From contig NZ_CP109190.1 of NCBI RefSeq assembly GCF_041438805.1, forward strand, positions 6,324,001-6,388,000: a stretch of DNA of 64,000 nt. The letters run 5' to 3'. The position numbers and the translations under genes are program-made. The DNA is from Streptomyces sp. NBC_01707. Its GTDB lineage: Bacteria > Actinomycetota > Actinomycetes > Streptomycetales > Streptomycetaceae. Below, in pieces: positions 33,670 to 42,675 of this stretch; positions within the stretch are counted from its first letter, which is position 1; every line of letters starts with the position of its first letter. The notes beneath the pieces are model-generated. The model did no database searches. It worked only from the letters and a program-made list of their open reading frames with translations, and was not told the DNA's origin.

Positions 33670-34521
33670 TCACAGCACCGCGTCGAGGAACTCGCGCGTA
33701 CGTTCGTGCTCGGGGTCGGAAAAGATTTTTTCCGGCGAACCGGCCTCCACCACCCGCCCTGCGTCGAACATCAGCACCTTCTCCGAGACGTCCCGGGCGA
33801 AATTCATCTCGTGGGTCACGCAGAGCATCGTGATGTCGGTGTTTCGCGCGATGTCGCCCAGCAGGTCGAGCACACCCGCCACGAGCTCCGGGTCGAGCGC
33901 GGACGTCACCTCGTCCAGGAGCAGGATCTCCGGCTGCATGGCCAACGCGCGTGCGATCGCGACCCGTTGCTGCTGGCCGCCGGAGAGCTGGGAAGGGTGT
34001 GCGTCGACCTTTCCCGAGAGCCCCACCAGATCGAGCAGTTCACGGGCGCGGGTCTCCGCCTCGTCCCGGTCCATGCCCAGCACGCTCACCGGTGCCTCGG
34101 TGATGTTCTGCAACACCTTCATGTGGGGAAAGAGGTTGAACTGCTGGAAGACCATGCCGATCTTCGTCCGGGCCTCGCGCAGATGCTTCTCGGTCGCCGG
34201 CCGCAGCGAGCCGTCGGGAGCCCTGACGTGGGACAGCGGGTCGCCGTCCACCCAGATCACTCCGTCACTGACCTTCTCGAGCGTCATCAGCAGCCGCAGG
34301 ATGGTGGTCTTGCCCGAGCCGCTTGGTCCGATGAGCGTGACGTGTTCGCCGCGCCGCACCGAGAAGTCCAGCCCGTCGAGGACGACATGGTCGCCGTACC
34401 GCTTCACGACGTTGTCGAAGCGGACCAGCGGATGGCCGGTCTGCGACGCGGCAGGGACCGGGGCGATGTCCACCGGGGCCTCGGCGGCCGCCTTCTGCAG
34501 GGGGAGGGGTTCAGTGGCCAA
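33670..34521 (-). CDS. ehuA: Ectoine/hydroxyectoine-type ABC transporter ATPase
   Basis: 283 residues. Walker A GPSGSGKTT (65-73), Q-loop FQQFNLFPHM, LSGGQQQRVAIARAL, LLLDEVTSALD and CVTHE are the polar amino-acid family set. The start is TTG 34521, overlapping the permease by 11 bases. A 30-residue Ala/Pro-rich N-terminal extension precedes the conserved fold. The neighbours (SBP, two permeases, IclR) match the ehuBCDA clusters of actinobacteria. Confidence 0.84.
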   Translation of the reverse strand: MATEPLPLQKAAAEAPVDIAPVPAASQTGHPLVRFDNVVKRYGDHVVLDGLDFSVRRGEHVTLIGPSGSGKTTILRLLMTLEKVSDGVIWVDGDPLSHVRAPDGSLRPATEKHLREARTKIGMVFQQFNLFPHMKVLQNITEAPVSVLGMDRDEAETRARELLDLVGLSGKVDAHPSQLSGGQQQRVAIARALAMQPEILLLDEVTSALDPELVAGVLDLLGDIARNTDITMLCVTHEMNFARDVSEKVLMFDAGRVVEAGSPEKIFSDPEHERTREFLDAVL

Positions 34522-35152
34522 GGCGCTTCTCCAGCTTTCTCATCAGCAGCGAGGTGGGGTAGCTCGCGACCAGGAAGACCAGTCCGGCGAGCGTGAACGC
34601 CTCGGTGTAGGCGAAGTGATCGGCGCCGTACTTACGGGCCTCGAAGACCATTTCCTGCACCGTGATCACGGCGAGGAACGGGGTCTCCTTGAACATCGAG
34701 ATCGCGTAGTTGCCGAGGGCGGGCAGCACATTGCGCACCGCCTGCGGCAGGATCACGGCCTGCCAGGTCCGCCGGGGGGTGAGTGAGAGCGCCCGGCAGG
34801 CCTCCCACTGGCCCTTCGGCACACCGTCGATCCCGGCGCGGTACACCTCGGAGGTGTACGCGGCGTAGTGGACGCCCAGCACCGCAATGCCGATCGTCAG
34901 CGGCTCCACCGCGGTGAACAGGGCTGCCGCGCCGACCAGTTGCACGAGCAGCGGGGTGGACCGGATGAATTCCATCACGACCCGCACCGGCACGGTCACC
35001 AACCTGCTCGGGGCCCGTCCGGCGACCGCGATGGCGAGCCCGAGGACCGCGGCGACGAGCGTGCCCAGCACGGTCGCGAGCAGCGTGACCCGGAAACCCT
35101 CGAGCACCAGGGGGAGTGCGTCCCGGGCGGCGTTCCAGTCGAAGCCGTTCAC
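34511..35152 (-). CDS. ehuD: Ectoine-type ABC transporter permease D
   Basis: 213 residues with about five membrane helices. RSTPLLVQL and the EAA loop (GQWEACRALSLTPRRTWQAVILPQAVR) are the HisM/GlnP family signatures. GTG 35152 overlaps the stop of ehuC (GTGA). Confidence 0.82.
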   Translation of the reverse strand: MNGFDWNAARDALPLVLEGFRVTLLATVLGTLVAAVLGLAIAVAGRAPSRLVTVPVRVVMEFIRSTPLLVQLVGAAALFTAVEPLTIGIAVLGVHYAAYTSEVYRAGIDGVPKGQWEACRALSLTPRRTWQAVILPQAVRNVLPALGNYAISMFKETPFLAVITVQEMVFEARKYGADHFAYTEAFTLAGLVFLVASYPTSLLMRKLEKRLGH

Positions 35153-35889
35153 CGGGCACCTCCGGTCGCGGAGGCGACGGCCTCCGTCGCGCTGCGGCTG
35201 CGCAGCAGCGAGCCCGCACCGGTGGCCAGGCCCAGCCGTCGCTTGGCGCTCCGCTCCAGCAGGTTCATCAGCAGAGTCAGCGCGTAGGCGAGGACGAAGT
35301 AGGCGACCAGCAGGGTCATGTAGGCGGTGAGCGTCTCACCGGTCCGGTCGCGCAGCTGCTGGATCACGGTCATCAGGTCGGCCGCGGAGATCAGCCACAG
35401 CAGCGGGGTGCACTTCAGCAGCTGGATCAGCAGATTGGTGAAGGACGGGATCATCTGCACCCAGGCCTGCGGAATGATCACCTTCCGCATCCGGTACAGC
35501 GGCGTCATGTTCAGCGCGACCGCCGCCTCGTACTGGGCACGGGGTACGGAGCTGATCGCGCCGCGCACCACCTCGGAGCCGTACGCGCCGTAATTGAGGC
35601 CGAAGGCGACGACGCCGCAGAGCAGCGGTGTCAGTTCGTACCCCGTCAGCGGCGGCATCGCGTAGTAGAGCCAGAACAGCTGGATGTAGAGCGAGGTACC
35701 GCGGAAGAACTCCACGACCACGCGTGACACGCCGCGCGCCACCAGCTGCCGGCTGACCGACATCAGACCGAGGACGAAGGACAGGAGCAGGGCGAGCAAC
35801 GCCCCCAGGACGGTCGCCTGGAGGGTCACCCACAGTCCCGAGCGCAGCTGCGGCAGATCGTCGACGAAGGCGGAGAAGAAATCACTCAT
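35149..35889 (-). CDS. ehuC: Ectoine-type ABC transporter permease C
   Basis: 246 residues. FFRGTSLYIQLFWLYYAMP and the EAA loop (AQYEAAVALNMTPLYRMRKVIIPQA) define a polar amino-acid permease. It pairs with the neighbouring permease. Its start lies 19 bases after the substrate-binding gene's stop. Confidence 0.82.
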   Translation of the reverse strand: MSDFFSAFVDDLPQLRSGLWVTLQATVLGALLALLLSFVLGLMSVSRQLVARGVSRVVVEFFRGTSLYIQLFWLYYAMPPLTGYELTPLLCGVVAFGLNYGAYGSEVVRGAISSVPRAQYEAAVALNMTPLYRMRKVIIPQAWVQMIPSFTNLLIQLLKCTPLLWLISAADLMTVIQQLRDRTGETLTAYMTLLVAYFVLAYALTLLMNLLERSAKRRLGLATGAGSLLRSRSATEAVASATGGAR

Positions 35890-35908
35890 GCGGTGGGGTC
35901 CGTCCCTG

Positions 35909-36811
35909 TCAGCCCTTGCACAGATCGGCCGTCTTCAGGGTCGTCGGTGGCAGCTCGGTGGCTCCGAAGCCGTACTCCTGGAGCAGGCCGACATAGCGCG
36001 ACCTGTCCGAGACGATCTTCTTCAGCTCGCGGTTGAAGGCGTCCCGCAGATCCTCGTTGCCCTTCCGGAAGACGGCTCCGCCGGGGCTGTACTGCCGCTT
36101 GCCGTCAAGCTCCGGCAGAAAGGCCTCGGTGACCTCGGTGCCGGGGTTGGTCCTCGCCAGCCAGCGCAGCGAGATTCCGGTGAGCAGGAACGCGTCGATC
36201 CGGCCGCCCTTGACCGCGTCGGCGCCGTCCTGGGGCTTCTGCAGCGACTTGATCCTGTCCTTGGGGATGCCGGCCCCCTCGGCGTACGAACCCTCGACGG
36301 CGCCCGACATCACGCCGACGACGATCCCGGCGGCCTTCGCCGATGCCAGATCGGTGACCTTCTTCGGGTTGCCCTTCTTCACCATCAGAGCGGTGGGCGA
36401 GATGAACTCGGGCTCGGAGAAGATGGCGTTGGCGCAACGTTCGGGCGTGATCGCCATGCCGGCGCTGACCACGTCGTACTTGCCCGCCTGCAGCCCGGGG
36501 ATCAGCCCGTCCCACTCGGAGAGGGTGGGCTTCAGTTCGTCGACGCCGAGCGCCTTGAATATCTCCCGGTGCAGGGTGGGCGCCTCGCCCTTGAGCTGCT
36601 TGCCCTCCATGTAGCCGTACGGGGCCTCGTTGGCGTACGCAACCCGGACGAACCCCTGCTTGCGGAGCGCCTCCAGCGCCCCCGCACCATCCGCGGAACC
36701 GGCGTCCGTCTTGCTGCACGCGGAGAGCAGACCGGGTACGACGAGCAGACCACCTACGGCCGCCGATCGGTTGAGAAAGCCCCGACGGGACAGGTTCGGG
36801 AAGTCAGCCAT
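35909..36811 (-). CDS. ehuB: Ectoine/hydroxyectoine-binding lipoprotein (Tat-type signal)
   Basis: 300 residues. The signal peptide has a twin-arginine motif (SRRGFLNRS, RR at 9-10) and lipobox LLSAC (C32), so it is exported folded and lipid-anchored. The body is a type II periplasmic-binding fold (GFVRVAYANEAPYGYM then KYDVVSAGMAITPERCA). With this gene order the ectoine-binding EhuB family is the best fit, but other amino-acid-like solutes are possible. AGGAG lies 12 bases upstream of ATG. Confidence 0.83.
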   Translation of the reverse strand: MADFPNLSRRGFLNRSAAVGGLLVVPGLLSACSKTDAGSADGAGALEALRKQGFVRVAYANEAPYGYMEGKQLKGEAPTLHREIFKALGVDELKPTLSEWDGLIPGLQAGKYDVVSAGMAITPERCANAIFSEPEFISPTALMVKKGNPKKVTDLASAKAAGIVVGVMSGAVEGSYAEGAGIPKDRIKSLQKPQDGADAVKGGRIDAFLLTGISLRWLARTNPGTEVTEAFLPELDGKRQYSPGGAVFRKGNEDLRDAFNRELKKIVSDRSRYVGLLQEYGFGATELPPTTLKTADLCKG

Positions 36812-37067
36812 GGTTCGCAGTCTCCTGGAGGGGTCGAACAGTCCGGACAGGTGCAGCGCCTGCCCGATCCCGTGCGCCTATGCAGGAAGAGGCTGCATGC
36901 AATCAAACGGTGACTGGGACGTGACCCTTCCGTGTCCCCATGTGGGCGGAGCGCGACGACCGGTGCGCAGCGCGTATTTCTTGGGGCGGAACGGGTCATG
37001 ACCGACCGTCATGTGGAGATGTCCGTCATGGGTGGCTGAAGTGGTCATCCTGCCCGCTCGGTTGGGG

Positions 37068-38027
37068 TCATTCGATCCGGTCCCCGGCGGGGACGTACCC
37101 GAGCCGCTTGTCGACCACGTTCGGCAAGGGCTTCCCGGCTGCCCAGAGTTCGTACATCTCCACGAACTGCTCGCCCAGCCGGTCCCGCCAGCCGACGGTG
37201 TCGCCGCTCATGTGCGGGGACACGATCAGTCCCGGCACGTCCCACAGCGTGCTGCCCGGATCCAGCGGTTCGTGTGCGAACACATCGAGTGCCGCGCCCG
37301 CGATCCACCGTCTGCGCAGCGCGTCGGCCAGATCGTCCTCGACGACCATCGGCCCGCGCCCGACATTGATGAAGCGGGCCGACGGCTGCATCAGCCCGAA
37401 GAAACGTGCGTCGAACATCCCGCGCGTGCGCTCCGTCAGCGGTGCCGCGCAGATCACCCAGTCGGCGAGCGCCGCCAGCCGGTCCAGATCCTCGGCGCCG
37501 TGGATGCTGCGGCGCGCGGTACGCCCGACGAGCGCCACCTGGACCCCCAGCGCCATCAGCAGCCGGGTGATCTCCCGGCCGATCGGCCCGGCTCCGACCA
37601 CCACCGCGCGGGCGCCCGCGACCTGCTGCGATTCACGGTGACGCCACCGCCGCTGCCGCTGCAGCTCCAGTGTGCCGGGGACGTCCTTGGCGAACGCCAG
37701 CACCAGACCCAGGACGTACTCGGCGATCGGCCGCTCGAAGACACCCCGCGCATTGGTCAGTACGGTGTCGGACGCGGCCAGCTCCGGGCAGAGCAGCCGG
37801 TCCACGCCCGCGCTCGCCGTATGCACCCAGCGGGGCCGCGGGCCGTCGCCCGGCCAGGCGGCGCGTACCGCGTCGGAGGCGAAGTCCCACACCAGCAGAG
37901 CATCGGCATGCGGCAGTTGCCCGGCGAGGCCGGCCTCGTCCGTGTACCGGATCCGGACCCGTCCGGTCAGCCGGCCGAGACGCGGCGAAGGGGCGGTGTC
38001 CAGGACGAGCAGGGTGGGCTCTGGCAT
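37068..38027 (-). CDS. D-2-hydroxyacid dehydrogenase
   Basis: 319 residues. The NAD-binding VVVGAGPIGREI motif, the Arg of INVGRGPMV, the Glu of FAHEPLD and the His of SPHMSG complete the D-isomer dehydrogenase active site. The nucleotide loop GRTAR, with no aspartate after it, hints at NADP preference. ATG 38027 was chosen; GTG 38069 is possible. It lies next to the ehu genes and divergent from the racemase-like gene, so it may act on a product of osmolyte breakdown. Confidence 0.85.
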   Translation of the reverse strand: MPEPTLLVLDTAPSPRLGRLTGRVRIRYTDEAGLAGQLPHADALLVWDFASDAVRAAWPGDGPRPRWVHTASAGVDRLLCPELAASDTVLTNARGVFERPIAEYVLGLVLAFAKDVPGTLELQRQRRWRHRESQQVAGARAVVVGAGPIGREITRLLMALGVQVALVGRTARRSIHGAEDLDRLAALADWVICAAPLTERTRGMFDARFFGLMQPSARFINVGRGPMVVEDDLADALRRRWIAGAALDVFAHEPLDPGSTLWDVPGLIVSPHMSGDTVGWRDRLGEQFVEMYELWAAGKPLPNVVDKRLGYVPAGDRIE

Positions 38028-38190
38028 GAGAGACGACGGCTCCGCTGTGTCTGAGATGTGAGGATTGACCACGCTCGCACCCCGGCCTTGCTCCGTCAAC
38101 GGGAATGTGGGCGGCGGGTGCCGAGGGGAATACTGGGCAGGGAGGGGCAGTAGCGCCAGTACACCGGTCCAGCAGTGCAGGAGGGTGGAC

Positions 38191-38931
38191 ATGACGACCG
38201 TCGGATTCCTCTACCCGGGCCACTTCGCGGAGGACGAGTTCCCACGGATGGAGGTCATCCTCGACACCACGATCAGACTGGTCGTGAACCGCACCGAACC
38301 CGGTGAGGACGACCGGCGCCCCGACACCCTGCGAAAGATGGGAGAGCCCGAACGCCTCGCCGCGGGTGTCGAGGAGCTGCGGCGTGCCGGTGTCGAGTCG
38401 GTGGTCTGGGCCAGCACCGGCGGGAGCTTCGTGTACGGCTGGGAGGGGGCCCATGGGCAGACCACCTCCCTGGCCCGGGCGGCGGGACTGCCCGCCTCCA
38501 GCGCGTCGCTCGGCTTCGTCCAGGCGGTACGGGCGCTGGGCGCCGCCCGCGTCGCGGTCGCCGCGACCTACCCCGAGGAGATCTCCCGGCTCTTCAGTGA
38601 GTTCCTGGCCGCCGCGGGCATCGACGTGGTCGCCACGCACAGCGGCGGCGTCACCTCCGCCGCCGAGGCCGCCGTGTGGGGCCCGGAGCGGCTGAAGGAG
38701 CTCGTCGTCGCCGCGGACCGACCGGCCGCGGACGTCGTACTGGTGCCGGACACCGCGCTACACACCGCCGCGCACATCTGTGACCTGGAAGAACTTCTTG
38801 CGAAGCCGGTTCTCACCGCCAATCAGGTGGCGGTGTTCGAGGCGCTGCGGCTGGCTCGCCGCCGTACCTGGGCGCCGCAGCTGGGCACGCTCTTCGCCAC
38901 CCGGGAAGCGCCGCCGGCCCCGGTGGCGTAG
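38191..38931 (+). CDS. Asp/Glu racemase superfamily protein (maleate isomerase/AMDase-like), catalytic Cys missing
   Basis: 246 residues. The fold motifs VGFLYPGHFAEDEFPRME, VVWASTGGSFVYGW and PVLTANQVAVFEAL match the maleate cis-trans isomerase/arylmalonate decarboxylase branch, also seen as EutA in ectoine-use clusters. Odd: the two positions that carry catalytic Cys in this superfamily appear as Thr/Ser (ASTGGS) and Leu/Thr (DTALHT). GGAGGG precedes ATG 38191. The gene is beside the ehu operon and shares its likely context. Whether it is an enzyme in this form is unclear. Confidence 0.72.
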   Translation: MTTVGFLYPGHFAEDEFPRMEVILDTTIRLVVNRTEPGEDDRRPDTLRKMGEPERLAAGVEELRRAGVESVVWASTGGSFVYGWEGAHGQTTSLARAAGLPASSASLGFVQAVRALGAARVAVAATYPEEISRLFSEFLAAAGIDVVATHSGGVTSAAEAAVWGPERLKELVVAADRPAADVVLVPDTALHTAAHICDLEELLAKPVLTANQVAVFEALRLARRRTWAPQLGTLFATREAPPAPVA

Positions 38932-39024
38932 TGACCGGCCGGGGAATAAACGGAGACAACCTCCTGTTAGTCACCCCCGGACGTACGCGTCCAGACGCCA
39001 GCGCATCACCGGAGAGGCCTTCAC

Positions 39025-40098
39025 GTGGACAAGAACCGAGGCGACGACATTCGCGGCCGGGCCGAGGGGACGGCCCCCGTGCCGCTCTCGGTGCTCGACC
39101 TGGTCAGCGTGGGTCAGGGCCGCACCGCGACCCAGGCGCTCCGCACCAGCGTGGACATCGCGCAACTGGCCGAACGCCGCGGCTTCCACCGCCTCTGGGT
39201 CGCCGAACACCACTCCATGCCCGGCGTCGCCTCGTCGTCCCCGGCCGTGATCCTCGCCCATCTCGCCGCCCACACGGAGCGGCTCCGGCTCGGCTCCGGC
39301 GGCGTGATGCTGCCCAACCACGCCCCGCTCGTCATCGCCGAACAGTTCGGCACCCTGGAGGCCATGGCTCCCGGCCGCATCGACCTGGGCCTCGGCCGCG
39401 CGCCCGGCACGGACGGCGCGACCGCCGCCGCCCTGCGCCGCACCGACCGGCTGAACGAGGGCGCCGACGACTTCCCGCAGCAGCTTGCCGAGCTGACCCG
39501 GTTCCTGGACGACGACTTCCCCGACGGTCACCCGTACGCCCGCATCCACGCGGTCCCGGGCCCGGTGCAGGGCCCCACCGGCCGCCCGCCGATCTGGCTG
39601 CTGGGCTCCTCCGGCTTCAGCGCGAGGCTGGCCGGTGTCCTCGGTCTGCCGTTCGCCTTCGCTCACCACTTCTCGGCGCAGAACACGATTCCGGCGCTCG
39701 ACCTGTACCGGGAGTCGTTCAAGCCCTCCGCGGTGCTCGACGCCCCGTACGCCCTGATCGGCGTCTCGGCGCTGGCCGCCGACGAGGAGCGCGAGGCCCG
39801 GCGCCAGGTGCTGACCGGTGCGCTGTCGATGGTCCGTCTGCGCACCGGCCGGCCCGGTCTCATCCCGAGCCCCGAGGAGGCGGAGGCGTACGCCTTCACT
39901 CCGATGGAGCGCGAGTTCGTCGACAGCTGGCTCGGCAATGTGATCCATGGAACGGCGGACGAGGTCCGCTCCGGGCTGGACGACCTGGCCAAGCGGACCG
40001 GTGCGGATGAGTTGATGATCACTGCCAATGCGCATGGGGGTGGGGCGCGGGTGCGGAGTTATGAGTTGATCGCGGATGCGTATGGGTTGCGTGGCTGA
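39025..40098 (+). CDS. LLM-class (luciferase-like) flavin-dependent oxidoreductase
   Basis: 357 residues. [20 protein letters not shown] and [13 protein letters not shown] are classic motifs of the single-component luciferase-like family (MsnO8 group), which uses F420 or FMN. The TIM barrel is complete to [23 protein letters not shown] 39025 follows a GGAG. No dedicated partner gene is near, so the substrate is unknown. Confidence 0.88.
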   Translation: MDKNRGDDIRGRAEGTAPVPLSVLDLVSVGQGRTATQALRTSVDIAQLAERRGFHRLWVAEHHSMPGVASSSPAVILAHLAAHTERLRLGSGGVMLPNHAPLVIAEQFGTLEAMAPGRIDLGLGRAPGTDGATAAALRRTDRLNEGADDFPQQLAELTRFLDDDFPDGHPYARIHAVPGPVQGPTGRPPIWLLGSSGFSARLAGVLGLPFAFAHHFSAQNTIPALDLYRESFKPSAVLDAPYALIGVSALAADEEREARRQVLTGALSMVRLRTGRPGLIPSPEEAEAYAFTPMEREFVDSWLGNVIHGTADEVRSGLDDLAKRTGADELMITANAHGGGARVRSYELIADAYGLRG

Positions 40099-40158
40099 GG
40101 GTTGGGCGGGTTCGTCCGCCTGACCGCTTTGTCCTCAAGCGCCGGACGGGCTGACAAG

Positions 40159-40302
40159 TGCCCTCAAGCGCCGGGCGGGCTTGGTTTTGGTGGGCGGGCT
40201 CGCAGGTGCCCTCAAGCGCCGGGCGGGCTTGGTTTTGGTGGGCGGGCTCGCAGGTGCCCTCAAGCGCCGGGCGGGCTTGGTTTTGGTGGGCGGGCTCGAT
40301 GT
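40159..40302. repeat. Three tandem copies of a 48-bp repeat
   Basis: A 48-bp unit (starting TGCCCTCAAGCGCCGGGCGG) is repeated at 40159-40206, 40207-40254 and 40255-about 40302. A degenerate partial copy (CTCAAGCGCCGGACGGGC) precedes it at 40134. The units touch without spacers, so this is not a CRISPR array. It lies between two converging genes. Confidence 0.9.
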
Positions 40303-40333
40303 GCGTGGGTGGGCTTGGGGCTGTCGCGGGGGC

Positions 40334-42268
40334 TCAGCGCTGCAGGGATCCGGCGCCGATCAGTTCTGCGATGCGTTCCGGGGCCACCGCTCGTGAGTAG
40401 AGCCAGCCCTGGCCGGTGTCGCAGCCGATCCGGCGCAGTCGCTCCGCCTGGCCCGCGGTCTCCACGCACTCCGCGGTGACCGTCAGGCCCAGCCGGTGCG
40501 CCAGTTGCACCATCGCCTCGACGATCGTCTCGTCGGCGGGGCTGGGGTGCGTGCCGTCGTCGTAACGGAAGCCACGTACGAACGAGCCGTCCAGCTTCAG
40601 TACGGACACCGGCAGCCGGCTCAGATAGGCCAGGTTCGAGTAGCCGGTCCCGAAGTCGTCGATGGCGATCCGGACGCCCATGTCGCTGAGCGCCTGAAGC
40701 GCCTCCAGCGGGCGTCCCGCCGAGCCCATCACCGCGGACTCGGTCAGTTCGAGCTGCAGCAGGCCCGGTGCCAGGCCGGTCTCGGCGAGGATCTCCGCGA
40801 CATCGGTCACCAGGTCCGAGTCCCAGACCTGCCGTACGGCGACGTTGACGCTGATGAACAGCGGCGGCTCGGTCGGATGGTCCAGCTGCCACCGCCGTGC
40901 CTGGCGGCATGCCGACTGCAGCACCCACCGGCCGAGCTGGACGATCGAACCGTCCTCCTCGGCGATCGCGACGAACCGATTCGGCGAGAGCATGCCGAAC
41001 TGCGGGTGGTTCCAGCGGACCAGGGCCTCCACCCCGCGTACGACCCCGTCCGCCATCCCGACCAGCGGCTGGTACTCGATGGTGAACTCGCCGCGCTCGA
41101 CGGCGGGCCGCAGTGTGGACGAGAGCGCCTGCCGCGTCATCCGGTGGGCGTTGCGTTCGGGGTCGAAGAGGGTCCAGCGGGCCTTCCCGTCCGCCTTCGC
41201 CCAGTACAGCGTGGTGTCGGCGGCCTGCATCAGACCGGTCGCCGAGGTGCCGGCCGCGGCCCGCTCCACCACGCCGATCGACGCCGATACGGCCAGCCGC
41301 TGCCCGGCCAGGTCGAACGGCTTCTGCAGGGCGGTGAGCACCGCGCGGGCGAGATCGGTGAGCTGCTGCGTACCGGCGGACTCCTCGACGAGGATGGCGA
41401 ACTCGTCGCCGCCGAGGCGCGCCACGAGTGAGGCGCCGCTGCGGTGCTGGTTCTCCTGTTCGGCGCAGTCGGTGAGTCTGGCGGCGACGGCGGCGAGCAG
41501 CCGGTCGCCGACCCGGTGGCCCATCGTGTCGTTGACGGCCTTGAACCCGTCCAGGTCGAGGTAGCAGAGCCCGATCCGGCCGTGCCGCCGGGGAGCGTCC
41601 TGGTCCGGCGGGGTCTCCAGGGCTGCCGAGAGGCGTTCGAAGAACAGCGTCCGGTTGGGCAGCCGGGTCACCGGGTCGTGCATCTGGAGGTGGCGCAGCC
41701 GCTTCTGCAGCTCGCGTCGGTCGCTGATGTCGGCGACGGAGAGCAGCACGGGACAGGAACCGGCGGAGGAACCGGGTGGCGTCTGCGTCATCGGTGCCAC
41801 GGTGATCTCGGCCCACAGCGAGCGCCCGTCGGGGTGCTTGAGCCTGCGCGTGCAGCGGAACCGGGAGCGCCGGCCGCGCAGCACCTCACGGTACGCATGC
41901 CAGGTGCGCCCGTCCGAGGAGACGTCGAGCAGATCGGACGCGGACTGCGCGGTCAGCGCCGCGGGGGCGGCACCGAGCAGCGTGCCGAGGGCGTCGTTGG
42001 CGGTGAGGATCAGGCCTTCGTGGTCGACGACCGCCATCGGAAGGGTGGCGGCCCGGAAGGCGGCCCGGTAGTCGGCGCCCCGGCCCACCGGCTCGGACCC
42101 GTCGATGCCGTCAGCCGTTCCGTCTGCGAGCCCGGCTCCGGGCATGTGCGCGATCCCGTTTCCGGCCCGTGCCGGCACGGGATCCGTATGACGCTCCGTG
42201 ACCGGCGGTCGCGCGGTAGGGGGCGCTGCGCCTGCCGGGGGCCTCGGCCCTTCGGAGGTTTCGCTCAC
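40334..42268 (-). CDS. cdgA: Diguanylate cyclase/phosphodiesterase PAS-GGDEF-EAL
   Basis: 644 residues from GTG 42268 (GGGAG 9 bases before). An N-terminal disordered part, a PAS domain (about 70-180, MAVVDHEGLILTANDALG), a GGDEF domain with intact RLGGDEFAIL, and an EAL domain with EALVRW and IDDFGTGYSNL intact. Both catalytic sites look competent, so it may make or break c-di-GMP. In S. coelicolor CdgA (same domain order and neighbourhood) controls development downstream of BldD. No membrane helix was seen. An upstream ATG at 42379 is an alternative start. Confidence 0.85.
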   Translation of the reverse strand: MSETSEGPRPPAGAAPPTARPPVTERHTDPVPARAGNGIAHMPGAGLADGTADGIDGSEPVGRGADYRAAFRAATLPMAVVDHEGLILTANDALGTLLGAAPAALTAQSASDLLDVSSDGRTWHAYREVLRGRRSRFRCTRRLKHPDGRSLWAEITVAPMTQTPPGSSAGSCPVLLSVADISDRRELQKRLRHLQMHDPVTRLPNRTLFFERLSAALETPPDQDAPRRHGRIGLCYLDLDGFKAVNDTMGHRVGDRLLAAVAARLTDCAEQENQHRSGASLVARLGGDEFAILVEESAGTQQLTDLARAVLTALQKPFDLAGQRLAVSASIGVVERAAAGTSATGLMQAADTTLYWAKADGKARWTLFDPERNAHRMTRQALSSTLRPAVERGEFTIEYQPLVGMADGVVRGVEALVRWNHPQFGMLSPNRFVAIAEEDGSIVQLGRWVLQSACRQARRWQLDHPTEPPLFISVNVAVRQVWDSDLVTDVAEILAETGLAPGLLQLELTESAVMGSAGRPLEALQALSDMGVRIAIDDFGTGYSNLAYLSRLPVSVLKLDGSFVRGFRYDDGTHPSPADETIVEAMVQLAHRLGLTVTAECVETAGQAERLRRIGCDTGQGWLYSRAVAPERIAELIGAGSLQR

Positions 42269-42675
42269 CGCTCGCTCCCGCCGTGCAGTTCTGTCCTGAA
42301 CAGATGTGGTCGGACTGGGCCCGCCGCGTGGAGTGCCGCTGTCGGGGCGGAAATCACGCAGGAAAGCGTGGTGAAGCATAGAGGTTGTCGTCCGGCCCGT
42401 TCCAGCTCCGCTCCCGTTCCGGGCCCGCGGATCGCCCCGCATGGACCATTCGCGCGCCGATCCGGTTTGCCCATGACTGATTGTTTCTGCGCGGCTCTGT
42501 TCTCTCCAGTCGATCTTGAGTCCGTCTTGCGCAGTTGCGGTGATCGATTATGACTGTCCGTGAAAAGTCACCGGGTGGCGGTCTGTTTACCCGAGTGGGG
42601 CAGCACAACAGGGCGTACACCACCAAACCGGCACAGGCTGGGTTGCGAGTCCCGCATCCCGCACCGGAGGTCGAT
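42269..42675. other. Divergent regulatory region between cdgA and the M6 protease gene
   Basis: About 400 bases. It covers the possible cdgA leader and an AT-richer patch near 42470-42560. ATG 42550 opens an in-frame extension of the protease that lacks a ribosome site. I see no operator that I can name; BldD sites are worth a search here. Confidence 0.4.

Noticed and set aside
36812..37067. TGCATGCA palindrome as an ehu operator
   Set aside because: An 8-bp palindrome is too short to call by itself and no second copy was seen.
40159..40302. Possible CRISPR array
   Set aside because: Repeats are contiguous without spacers, and there are no cas genes near. The Cas4-like nuclease at 48522 is not linked to any array.
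40102..40479. Open frames across the 48-bp repeat (GRAWFWWAGS units)
   Set aside because: The repeat length is a multiple of three, so every frame is open; codon use and content do not look like protein.
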